DNA of 27,154 nucleotides from a virus, in the IMG/VR virus record IMGVR_UViG_3300021062_000037, positions 1 to 27,154 of that record, one strand, 5' to 3'. Positions within the stretch are counted from its first letter, which is position 1. Every line of letters starts with the position of its first letter. Positions 7,795 through 14,158 of the stretch are shown piece by piece. The notes beneath the pieces are model-generated. The model was not told the origin of the DNA and ran no database searches. It saw only the letters and a list, made by a program, of their open reading frames with translations. The position numbers were made by a program, and so were the translations under genes.

Positions 7795-9507
7795 ATGCCA
7801 TTCGACGTACAAGGGGCACGCGCCGCGGGATACTCAGACGCTGAGATCGCTGACGAGCTCGCGAGAGACACGAATTTCGACACCGCGGGCGCACGATCTG
7901 CCGGTTACACCGACTCTGAGATCATCGCCGAGCTCCAGCCTGCTCGCCCAAGCGCCACGGCAACAGATCGTGTGCAGGCCATCGCCTCCGGCGCTAGCTC
8001 TGGCGTCGCCAGCACGCTTGGCTTGCCGATAGACACGGCACTCAATGCGCTCGACGTCGGGAAAGCGGCAATCGGCCTTGGCTATCTAGGTGCGGACAAG
8101 GTCAACCGAGCATTCGGCGGTGAGGGGGTGGTTGCGCCGCCGTTTGTAAACCGCACACGCCGAGATAACGTGCTCGGCAGCTCCGAGAACATCAAGAAGG
8201 GACTCAATGCCGTGGGAGTGGACACGGCCCCCGTCCGGCCTGATGATCGCACATCGCGTTACCTGAGCACCGCGGCCGCGCTTGGCTCCGGCATTGTCAC
8301 TGGCGGCATCTACAACAAACTCGGCATACCTTCTGGCATCACTCCACGCCCTGGCACGCCGCCTGGCTCGCTACCTCCAGGATCCTCACCGCCGGCTCCG
8401 CCTCCTGGAAGCCCTGGCGGCACTCCTCTGCCTGCTCCTGTCGGGCTAAACGCTACTGAGAAGGCCACGCTAGCGGCCGGCGAGCGACTCGGGCTCAAAG
8501 TTACTCCGGGCGTGCGCGCTGGCAGTCCGACCTTGCGCCGAGTGGAGGCGAGGCTCGAGAGTCAGCCGGCAACCGCTGGACCGTTCGATGCCATCAAGGC
8601 GAATAACGCCCGCGTAATCCAGCAGCAATTTCTGCGCTCTATCGGCGAATCGGGCGATGAAGTATCTAGTACCGCACTTGCCAACGCCGCAAGCAGAATC
8701 GGCAAGGTTTTCGATGAGGCAGCCGCCAACAACAAGGTTGCCTACGATCCCCAGCTTGAAGCCCAGCTTGCGCAGATCGGATCACGGGCAGCTGCAGAGC
8801 TAACCGAGGCAGAAGCTCCGCTGATCGGCAAGCAGCTGAACGAGATCGTCACAAAGGCAGCGCAAGCCGGTGGGAACATTGAAGGGCCTGCGTTCCAGTC
8901 GATCTATTCCACCCTCGGCAGGCTCTCCAAGAACGGCTCCGGTGGAGTGAAAGATCTGGCCGGCGATGTGCGCGACGCATTGCATGAGGCGCTGATCCGT
9001 TCAGCTGGCCCCAAGGCTGCCGGGACACTTCGTGAAGCCCGCGACCAGTACCGCGTTCTGCTCACAGCGGAAAAGAGCGGCGCTATAGATCCTGGGAGCG
9101 GCACTCTGCGAGCCGGCCAACTTGCTGGCGCATTTGCGCGAAGCGATAAAGGCGGCTATCTGCGCGGATACAACGACACCGGACTTTATGACGCGCTGCG
9201 TTTCGCCAACACGCGTACCTTTGGGCCAATCGTTGGCGACAGCGGCACTGCTACCCGACTCGGCGGGTTCCCGGACAGCTTATACAGAGGCACATTGAAT
9301 GCAGCCGGCAACCTGGCAACACGGGGCTATATCGCTGCCGGCAATACAGCCCCTGGCGGAGCAGTATTAAATACTGGCGTTAGAGCCGGTACGGCTACTG
9401 ATCAGATAGTGCGGGAGATGCTGAGAATTCCAGGCTACAATCCCACTCCATCGATCATCGGCCTAGATGCCGCTGAGGATGAGTTCCGACGAGGCCTATA
9501 CCAATAA
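7795..9507 (+). CDS. Probable large DNA-ejection protein 3 with N-terminal tandem repeat
   Basis: The 570-residue protein starts with two similar blocks, GARAAGYSDAEIADEL (residues 7-22) and GARSAGYTDSEIIAEL (32-47). A helical Gly/Ala region follows, then a proline-rich linker (about 180-215) and a long helical C-terminal half. Such repeats plus a long helical body are common in phage ejection or internal virion proteins, and the size is close to P22 gp16. I see no peptidase or lysozyme signature. ATG 7795 follows a purine-rich AGGCGG. Function is inferred from order and composition. Confidence 0.6.
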   Translation: MPFDVQGARAAGYSDAEIADELARDTNFDTAGARSAGYTDSEIIAELQPARPSATATDRVQAIASGASSGVASTLGLPIDTALNALDVGKAAIGLGYLGADKVNRAFGGEGVVAPPFVNRTRRDNVLGSSENIKKGLNAVGVDTAPVRPDDRTSRYLSTAAALGSGIVTGGIYNKLGIPSGITPRPGTPPGSLPPGSSPPAPPPGSPGGTPLPAPVGLNATEKATLAAGERLGLKVTPGVRAGSPTLRRVEARLESQPATAGPFDAIKANNARVIQQQFLRSIGESGDEVSSTALANAASRIGKVFDEAAANNKVAYDPQLEAQLAQIGSRAAAELTEAEAPLIGKQLNEIVTKAAQAGGNIEGPAFQSIYSTLGRLSKNGSGGVKDLAGDVRDALHEALIRSAGPKAAGTLREARDQYRVLLTAEKSGAIDPGSGTLRAGQLAGAFARSDKGGYLRGYNDTGLYDALRFANTRTFGPIVGDSGTATRLGGFPDSLYRGTLNAAGNLATRGYIAAGNTAPGGAVLNTGVRAGTATDQIVREMLRIPGYNPTPSIIGLDAAEDEFRRGLYQ

Positions 9508-9524
9508 TAACAGGGCCCAATTAG

Positions 9525-10841
9525 ATGACCGTCCGCGACTATTCGACGACTCCGGGAAGCAACAACGCAGCACCGCCCAACGGCTGGCCAGAAGGCCAAG
9601 CGCCTAGCACGGTGAACGATTGCGCTCGCCAGATGATGGCCGAGGTACGGGAAAGCTTCGAAGAGCAGCCGTACATGGACTTCGGCGATGATCCCACGCG
9701 CGTCGATAACGACACGTTCACGGTGGCCGGTGATCTGACCGCTCGGTATCCCGTCGGCGCCCGCGTCAAGTTGGTGGGCGCCACGACCGGTACAGGCCGC
9801 ATCACGGTTTCAAGTCATGCTGCGGGTACCACCACCATCGATGTGGTAATGGACAGTGGCAACGTGCCGCTCACGCTCACGCGCGTTGCGGTGTATTCGT
9901 TCCACCTTGATTTGGATGCAAATCCCTCGGGGACTATCGGCCTGTCTGCCGTCAACGGTACTGCCTCGACCTTTCTGCGATCTGACAGTGCCCCCGCGCT
10001 CTCTCAGGCGATTGTGCCGACGTGGACCGCGTCCCATACCTTCTCAAAGGCGTACTCATCCGGTACGCCGTTGAGTAACGCTGTGGTTCTTTCATCGTCT
10101 ATACCGATGATGGCATGGAACGATTCTGATGCCGCGGCAGACAATCGGCTATGGGAGATGTTCGCTAACTCGCTGCAATTTCAGTTGCGCGCCATCACTG
10201 ACGATGTAATTACTGCATCTAACCCTGCCTTTATAGGCGTTCGAAGTGGCGCGACCATCTCGTCTTTCACTTTTCCAACCGATGCCTCTGGAGGTATTGG
10301 CGGAGTGTTCAGGGTAGGAACTGCGAACACTGCCAGTGGTTTGAACAATGTGCTTGGCCAGATCAGGACTACAGCTGCTCAGTCAGCTCTTGGAGTTAGA
10401 ACTACAACTTCAGGCAATTCACCGCTGTATGTTCACAACGAAGCGACCAGCGGCGACAACTCCCTGGTCACATTCCTTACCGACGCGGCAAGCACGAGAG
10501 GCAGTATTGATTTCGACCGAGCCGGTACGGCGGTGCGCTACAACACAACCTCAGATCGAACTCTCAAGATGAACATTGTAGACGCACAGAGCGCGATCCA
10601 AGTGCTGCAGCAAATCCGAGTGCGTGCATTCAACTGGCGAGAAACAAGTGCGCGCGTCAATTTCGGATTTGTCGCACAAGAGATTAACGAAATACTGCCG
10701 GCCGCAGTTAGCCCGGGCGATGGAAATCGCAGTTGGGCTATGGATTATTCCAAGCTTGTGCCGATATTGACGAAGGCTCTACAAGAGACGATCGCGCGCT
10801 GCGCATCTCTGGAGGAGCGGATTTCCGCGCTAAAAGCTTAA
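9525..10841 (+). CDS. Tail fiber with S74 auto-cleaving chaperone domain
   Basis: The 438-residue receptor-binding protein has three visible parts. The N-terminal anchor MTVRDYSTTPG...PSTVNDCARQMMAEVRESF is typical of podovirus fibers. A beta-rich Thr/Ser/Ala shaft follows. The C terminus, from about residue 335, is an intramolecular chaperone of the peptidase S74 type. That domain carries the catalytic Ser343 and Lys348 in SDRTLKMNI, then FGFVAQEINEILP and a coiled-coil tail (LEERISALKA). In this family the chaperone trimerises the fiber and cuts itself off at the serine. The gene ends 12 bp inside the convergent lipoprotein gene. Confidence 0.9.
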   Translation: MTVRDYSTTPGSNNAAPPNGWPEGQAPSTVNDCARQMMAEVRESFEEQPYMDFGDDPTRVDNDTFTVAGDLTARYPVGARVKLVGATTGTGRITVSSHAAGTTTIDVVMDSGNVPLTLTRVAVYSFHLDLDANPSGTIGLSAVNGTASTFLRSDSAPALSQAIVPTWTASHTFSKAYSSGTPLSNAVVLSSSIPMMAWNDSDAAADNRLWEMFANSLQFQLRAITDDVITASNPAFIGVRSGATISSFTFPTDASGGIGGVFRVGTANTASGLNNVLGQIRTTAAQSALGVRTTTSGNSPLYVHNEATSGDNSLVTFLTDAASTRGSIDFDRAGTAVRYNTTSDRTLKMNIVDAQSAIQVLQQIRVRAFNWRETSARVNFGFVAQEINEILPAAVSPGDGNRSWAMDYSKLVPILTKALQETIARCASLEERISALKA

Positions 10842-11564
10842 ATGCCGTCGGATGAACTCAATACCGGTGCCGTCCTCTGGCGCGATGTGCGCATCGATAT
10901 CCAGGACCACGAGCTCGGCCCCGCTTTGCATGGCGTAGTCAATGGCCGGCTGCGTACCGACTCTCTCGTCGTTGCGCGCGATGCGGATCATGGTGGGAAC
11001 GCGCTGAGGCAGGAGGCTGTAAGTTGCGTCGCGTGGCACATCGGCGAACTCGGTCAATTGGTACAGGTCGATCAGCGCGGCATTGCCAATGATACCCAGC
11101 ACCGGTGCGCCAACGTTGCAGGCCAGGATCGCGTACGCGCCGCGGCTGGTGCCAGCCAGGAACACAGATCGGCCGTCGATGACGGCATCCAAGCGCTGAC
11201 AAAAGCGCTCCAGCCATTCTCGACGTCCCGCCTTGATCTCGAGCGCCCAGCCCTCCAGTCCCGAGGCCTCGCACATCGGCGTATCTGCACCGTGGCAAGG
11301 CGCGTCGATTGCCTCGACCACGAAGCCTGTTTCCTTATACGCCTCAATCACATCAGAACAGCAGGTGTCACCGGCAGCCAGCGTATCTGCGGCGCTTGTG
11401 CCCACGTAAATCACAGTGATCGGTGCCGCGGCGGGGGGCGCTTGCGGGGTGGCGACCGGCTGTGGAGCCGCCTGCGCGACGGGGGCTCCAGACTGATTCA
11501 TCTGGCCGCTACCACCGCCGCAGGCGCTGAGCATCAGGGCGAGTGCTGCAATTGTCGTTTTCAT
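10830..11564 (-). CDS. Secreted lipoprotein, alpha/beta-hydrolase (esterase-like)
   Basis: I start at ATG 11564, giving 244 residues. The protein begins with a lipoprotein signal (MKTTIAALALMLSAC, lipid cysteine 15), then an Ala/Pro/Gln linker to about residue 48, then an alpha/beta-hydrolase domain. The nucleophile elbow is GTSRG with Ser140; Asp199 (ARNDER) and His226 (DIDAHI) complete a plausible triad. Cysteine pairs 68/69, 90/98 and 122/149 suggest an oxidised periplasmic domain. It runs opposite to all neighbours between the fiber and lysis genes, the classic place for a moron. It may be a cell-envelope esterase that alters surface sugars, but the substrate is unknown. Ribosome site and promoter are not obvious. 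Confidence 0.75.
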   Translation of the reverse strand: MKTTIAALALMLSACGGGSGQMNQSGAPVAQAAPQPVATPQAPPAAAPITVIYVGTSAADTLAAGDTCCSDVIEAYKETGFVVEAIDAPCHGADTPMCEASGLEGWALEIKAGRREWLERFCQRLDAVIDGRSVFLAGTSRGAYAILACNVGAPVLGIIGNAALIDLYQLTEFADVPRDATYSLLPQRVPTMIRIARNDERVGTQPAIDYAMQSGAELVVLDIDAHIAPEDGTGIEFIRRHLSF

Positions 11565-11644
11565 GGGGTCGGGAGTCTGCCATCGAGGTGTGAGCCCGCC
11601 AATAGTAATTTCGGCCAATGCCCGAGATTGACCGGTAAACAGCC

Positions 11645-11947
11645 ATGACCACCCCCGAAGACCGCCGCCGCGAGGCTCCCGATGGACCGGAGGAAGAGAT
11701 GCGAATGGACGTGCACTTAGACCGGCTCCACATACCGCCATCGACCAAGTGGGCGGTAGGCGTGCTGCTCATCGGTATTGCCGGGCTGGTCTCCTGGAAC
11801 CTGCTGACGACGCTGGCGATACGCGAATCCCAGGCTGACGACAAACGTGAGATCTACATCGAGATCGGCAAGCTCCAGGCCACGGATCTGGTCACGGATG
11901 TACGATTGCGGTCGCTCGAATCCCGAGCGGACAGGGAACAAAAATGA
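11645..11947 (+). CDS. Single-membrane-span small protein, lysis region
   Basis: The 100-residue protein has a charged N-terminal domain (about 1-34), one membrane helix (WAVGVLLIGIAGLVSWNLL, residues 36-54), and a charged C-terminal coiled helix ending in EQK. The most likely topology is a short cytoplasmic N terminus with an external coiled coil. It overlaps the next gene by 4 bp. Position among small membrane genes after the fiber suggests a lysis or spanin-like role, but I see no lipobox or spanin signature. Confidence 0.6.
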   Translation: MTTPEDRRREAPDGPEEEMRMDVHLDRLHIPPSTKWAVGVLLIGIAGLVSWNLLTTLAIRESQADDKREIYIEIGKLQATDLVTDVRLRSLESRADREQK

Positions 11948-12183
11948 ACGTCGTACCTGAGCAGACAAAGGTGGAGCAGGGCGGTACTTATGCAGCCGGG
12001 GGCAAAGCAGAGATTCATGATCGCGCTGGTCTGTTCGCCGGAATCATTGGATTCGGCGTCGCCATGCTCTCGCTTGGCATTTCCTGGTGGGCGATCGACA
12101 AATCCAAGGCAGCAGAGACTCAGCTGCTGCTGCTGCGCGAAGACATTAGACAGCTGACCATCGACCAGGCCAAGGAGAAGTAA
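11944..12183 (+). CDS. Small single-span membrane protein, lysis region
   Basis: The 79-residue product has a polar N terminus, a membrane helix (LFAGIIGFGVAMLSLGISWW, residues 30-49), and a charged C-terminal helix. Its ATG overlaps the preceding stop, and its stop shares a base with the next ATG (TAATG). It could be a holin or anti-holin component. The family is not recognised. Confidence 0.55.
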   Translation: MNVVPEQTKVEQGGTYAAGGKAEIHDRAGLFAGIIGFGVAMLSLGISWWAIDKSKAAETQLLLLREDIRQLTIDQAKEK

Positions 12184-12290
12184 TGCCAGACCAGCAACGC
12201 ATCGTGATCATCACCCGCGCCACTGCCATGGTGCGCACCGTCGGCACCTGGATCGCCTCCATGTGGCAGCGGGTCACGGGGCGGGCATGA
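12183..12290 (+). CDS. 35-residue amphipathic peptide, lysis region
   Basis: A short ORF starts at the TAATG junction with the previous gene. Its product (MPDQQRIVIITRATAMVRTV...WIASMWQRVTGRA) is an amphipathic, Arg- and Trp-containing helix with no acidic residue after position 3. The exact stop-start coupling on its 5' side supports translation. A membrane-active role in lysis is possible, but this is inference. Confidence 0.4.
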   Translation: MPDQQRIVIITRATAMVRTVGTWIASMWQRVTGRA

Positions 12291-12309
12291 CTGAGCGGGG
12301 TGAGTGGCC

Positions 12310-12504
12310 ATGAAACAGCTCTACGAGTTTCTCCGCTGTCACGGCACGAAAGTGCTAGGGATCGCAACCGGCATCATCTCGGCAGTAGCCGCAGTCCCCG
12401 GTGTGATCCCGGAAAGCCAGCTCAAGTACTGGATGGCGGTGATGGGGGTGCTTGTGTACCTACGCGGCCAATTCAGCCCTGTGCAGCCGCAGGTGAAGCA
12501 GTGA
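12310..12504 (+). CDS. Holin-like small membrane protein
   Basis: I choose ATG 12310 over GTG 12304 because GGGGTGAG at 12297-12304 is well spaced for it. The 64-residue protein has two hydrophobic segments (KVLGIATGIISAVAAVPGVI, about 16-35, and YWMAVMGVLVYL, about 40-51), separated by a short polar turn with Pro-Glu-Ser. This matches small two-span holin-like proteins near phage lysis genes. Its stop overlaps the next gene (GTGA). Holin function is inferred from topology and place. Confidence 0.55.
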   Translation: MKQLYEFLRCHGTKVLGIATGIISAVAAVPGVIPESQLKYWMAVMGVLVYLRGQFSPVQPQVKQ

Positions 12505-12719
12505 AGCGTTTCGCATTGGAGTTGCCCGTAATGCGCCGCCGGCTGCGTGCCGCTCACGGCCGGGAGCTCAGCAACGGCCGCGTGCGCAAGCGCTCGCCAT
12601 TCGCGGGCTGCGCGCCTAGCGAGCACTGCGGGCTGTGCGAATCTCAGCGGATGGATGCCAGGCAGACGCGCCGCCGCGAGCGATACGAGGGCCGGGATGC
12701 AGCAAGGGTGGCCGAATGA
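12501..12719 (+). CDS. Small Arg-rich protein with Cys/His cluster
   Basis: GTG 12501 overlaps the holin-like stop; ATG 12531 is an alternative. The 72-residue product is strongly basic and carries three cysteines in the stretch GCAPSEHCGLCESQRMD, which could bind a metal ion. Arg-rich helices flank it. I do not recognise it. Coupling to the membrane genes on the 5' side is the main support. Confidence 0.4.
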   Translation: MKRFALELPVMRRRLRAAHGRELSNGRVRKRSPFAGCAPSEHCGLCESQRMDARQTRRRERYEGRDAARVAE

Positions 12720-12769
12720 GACTGAGCGCGCTGCAGGCGTGGGTCAACGAGGCGCTGGAGAGGCCCTAG
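12716..12769 (+). CDS. 17-residue terminal ORF of the late strand (doubtful)
   Basis: An ATGA overlap with the previous gene opens a 17-codon frame (MRLSALQAWVNEALERP) that stops at TAG 12767. The stop is the plus-strand half of a CTAG palindrome whose minus-strand half is the stop of the convergent gene. The peptide may be the stub of a longer gene cut off when the two modules were joined. Evidence for expression is only the overlap. Confidence 0.2.
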   Translation: MRLSALQAWVNEALERP

Positions 12770-12957
12770 AAATCAACAGAAATCGACTGACCAAGCTGCT
12801 CCCGAAGCAGGCATCGCTTGCAGATTATCTCACGGTGCTGCGCGCGCAACTGCTGCAGCTCCCGCAGCGCTGCGGCAGTATCGCTCTGTCCATCGAAAAT
12901 CCATCTGCCGTCGTGGATCTTTATCAGCTCCGCCAGCCGCTCATCTGTAATGCTCAT
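12766..12957 (-). CDS. Small accessory phage protein
   Basis: The 63-residue protein begins MSITDERLAELIKIHDGRW, a common opening of small phage accessory proteins, followed by a helix rich in Leu, Gln and Arg (ALRELQQLRAQHREI). The start overlaps the upstream gene's stop (ATGA). Function unknown. It is the last minus-strand gene before the late module, and its stop shares CTAG with the convergent plus-strand ORF. Confidence 0.55.
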   Translation of the reverse strand: MSITDERLAELIKIHDGRWIFDGQSDTAAALRELQQLRAQHREIICKRCLLREQLGQSISVDF

Positions 12958-13325
12958 TCCGTCACCTGCGGCGGGAGGGAAGTCTGGACTTCCTCAACGC
13001 CAAGGTAGGCGAACATCTCCCGAGGCGGGATGAATCGATAGGTCTTGCCATCTACGGTGAAATGCCCTGGCGGAGCACGATTGAGCATCTCGACAGTCTT
13101 CTCATGTGAGCGCTGGAGTGATACCACGGCGGTGAAGGCCAGCAGCACGAATCGGTCGACGTCACTCAGCCCCTGGGCATCCGCCGCTGTCATCGCGGCA
13201 TTGATCGTGTTGGAGTCATAGCGCGACTCCTCAATGATCTTGCGCATGTCGGCGACGCTAATCGGCGCTTTTGAATCGTCGAATCTCAGGCCGACGGCCG
13301 GCATTTCATTGTCCCATTGTTTCAT
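12954..13325 (-). CDS. Unrecognised 123-residue phage protein
   Basis: The product has an N-terminal segment with the Phe-Asp-Asp-Ser pattern, a helical middle (VDRFVLLAFTAVVSLQRSHE), and a C-terminal beta part (GHFTVDGKTYRFIPPREMF). No signal peptide. The end overlaps the next gene by 4 bp. It belongs to the group of small genes between the attachment site and the late module. Function unknown. Confidence 0.55.
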   Translation of the reverse strand: MKQWDNEMPAVGLRFDDSKAPISVADMRKIIEESRYDSNTINAAMTAADAQGLSDVDRFVLLAFTAVVSLQRSHEKTVEMLNRAPPGHFTVDGKTYRFIPPREMFAYLGVEEVQTSLPPQVTE

Positions 13326-13490
13326 GATTCATTCCTGCGTCGGGAGGGAGGAGGGATTACCACGGCATCGGCCATCTCGGCTCCCAATCCCGTCTGGGTC
13401 TGTTCTCAAACCATGGATGCATGCCGAGCTGAAGGAAAATTCGATACTCGAATCTGCGGCGCATCCAACCACCGCGACTGTATCGCCAGC
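13326..13490 (-). other. 165-base gap with no convincing gene
   Basis: Between two minus-strand genes I see only a 17-codon frame (13322-13375, MADAVVIPPPSRRRNES) that overlaps the next start by ATGA, and a 47-codon GTG frame with many cysteines. The first could be a coupling leader. Neither has other support. Confidence 0.3.
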
Positions 13491-13652
13491 TCACGGCGCC
13501 ACCCCGGGGTCAGGCAGCGCATACAGCGGCGTCACAGTCTCGCCGCACGACGGCACGCCATCCTCGGCCAAGTGCAACTCGCGCTCGCCGTTCTCGAACT
13601 CGACGAGGTAGGCGACAAGTTCGGGTTGGTTGGGATTGGTGGGGGAGGTCAT
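13491..13652 (-). CDS. Small 53-residue phage protein
   Basis: This short frame begins at ATG 13652, overlapping the stop of the gene before it (ATGA), and ends at 13491. The peptide contains PELVAYLVEFENGERELHLA and TVTPLYALPDPG. The closing motif with Pro-Leu-Tyr-Ala is common in small phage accessory proteins of early operons. Exact coupling and protein-like composition support it. No activity can be assigned. Confidence 0.55.
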   Translation of the reverse strand: MTSPTNPNQPELVAYLVEFENGERELHLAEDGVPSCGETVTPLYALPDPGVAP

Positions 13653-13969
13653 GGCTCGTCTCCGTCGTCGCCCCAGTAGATAAATTCCTCGTCGAAAGCC
13701 TGCGCGGGTGTCAGGTCGTAATCCCAGTCATCGCGGCCGGCTTCGTAGAGCTCCTCTGCGTGGGATTGCTCCAGAAGGCCAGTGGCCACTGCATATTCGA
13801 CAAACAGCGAGCGCCATGCGTTGCGACGATCGGCTTCAGTTGGCATTGGAGCGAGCCCGCAGCCGGCGCCCATGAATGGGGGCTCGTCATCGACTTCGGG
13901 GGTGCTGGCCACCTGCTGGCCACTGCTGGTGGGCGCGATGGGGATCGAACCTGTGGAATTCTGGCTCAT
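13649..13969 (-). CDS. Acidic small protein, first gene past the attachment site
   Basis: Start ATG 13969 has a good AGAGG ribosome site, giving 106 residues; a longer form from 14014 lacks such a site. The N-terminal 35 residues are polar and flexible; the rest is helical and acidic, ending EEFIYWGDDGDEP. No family recognised. It begins 72 bases after the tRNA-derived core, on the same strand as the tRNA. After integration it would therefore be the first phage gene downstream of the rebuilt tRNA. Its ribosome site lies inside an inverted repeat. Confidence 0.55.
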   Translation of the reverse strand: MSQNSTGSIPIAPTSSGQQVASTPEVDDEPPFMGAGCGLAPMPTEADRRNAWRSLFVEYAVATGLLEQSHAEELYEAGRDDWDYDLTPAQAFDEEFIYWGDDGDEP

Positions 13970-13973
13970 AAAA

Positions 13974-14035
13974 CCTCTAAGAGAACACCTGGAAACCGGC
14001 CTTTTCGGGGCCAAACTTCGGGAGGGTCTTAGAGG
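13974..14035 (-). repeat. 9-bp inverted repeat enclosing the leader of the 13969 gene
   Basis: CCTCTAAGA at 13974-13982 and its exact reverse complement TCTTAGAGG at 14027-14035 can form a 9-bp stem in the minus-strand RNA, with a 44-base loop that holds a smaller GGCC/GGCC hairpin. The downstream arm contains the AGAGG ribosome site and is followed by UUUU and the ATG. It could mask the start, or act as a weak terminator after the tRNA. No experiment is implied. Confidence 0.45.
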
Positions 14036-14148
14036 GAAATATGGCTCCCCGGGACGGATTCGAACCGCCGACCAACGGATTAACAGTCTTGCTATCGATC
14101 CGGGTATTCACTGGGAAATAATGCCTAATATCTCGCATTCTAAGACCC
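14024..14148. repeat. Inverted 10-bp repeats flanking the att core (possible arm sites)
   Basis: GGGTCTTAGA (14024-14033) and its exact reverse complement TCTAAGACCC (14139-14148) lie on either side of the tRNA-derived core, 8 and 50 bases away. A shorter copy of the 7-bp centre, TCTAAGA, occurs again at 13976-13982. Repeats around a core are typical of the arm-type sites bound by tyrosine integrases or excisionases; here the role is inferred from position. Confidence 0.45.
14042..14088 (-). other. attP core: 3' part of a tRNA-Asn gene
   Basis: Read on the minus strand, these 47 bases are the 3' portion of tRNA-Asn. They begin in the anticodon arm (loop CTGTTAA with anticodon GTT), pass through the variable region and a T arm (stem GGCGG / CCGTC with one G-T pair, loop TTCGAAT), and end with acceptor CCGGGGA, discriminator G and CCA at 14044-14042. 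The 5' side does not continue as tRNA: the anticodon stem breaks after two pairs. This is the usual form of a phage attachment core that restores the host tRNA on integration, and it lies 70 bases past the integrase stop. Confidence 0.85.
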
Positions 14149-14158
14149 TGGCCTCTAA

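Noticed and set aside
8340-8450. Repeats or CRISPR-like array in the Pro/Gly-rich stretch
   Set aside because: It is a protein linker with varied codons; there are no regular repeats and spacers. I saw no CRISPR array elsewhere.
10842-11648. 268-codon plus-strand frame opposite the lipoprotein hydrolase
   Set aside because: The minus strand has a lipobox, a GxSxG elbow and a plausible triad; the plus frame is a GC-rich shadow without domain features or ribosome site.
12547-13008. 153-codon plus-strand frame across the late/early junction
   Set aside because: It runs in another frame through the Arg-rich gene and then antisense through two minus-strand genes; no protein-like pattern.
14042-14120. 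Complete functional tRNA-Asn gene
   Set aside because: Only the part from the anticodon arm to CCA is present; D arm, 5' acceptor strand and most of the anticodon stem are missing, so it is an attachment core.
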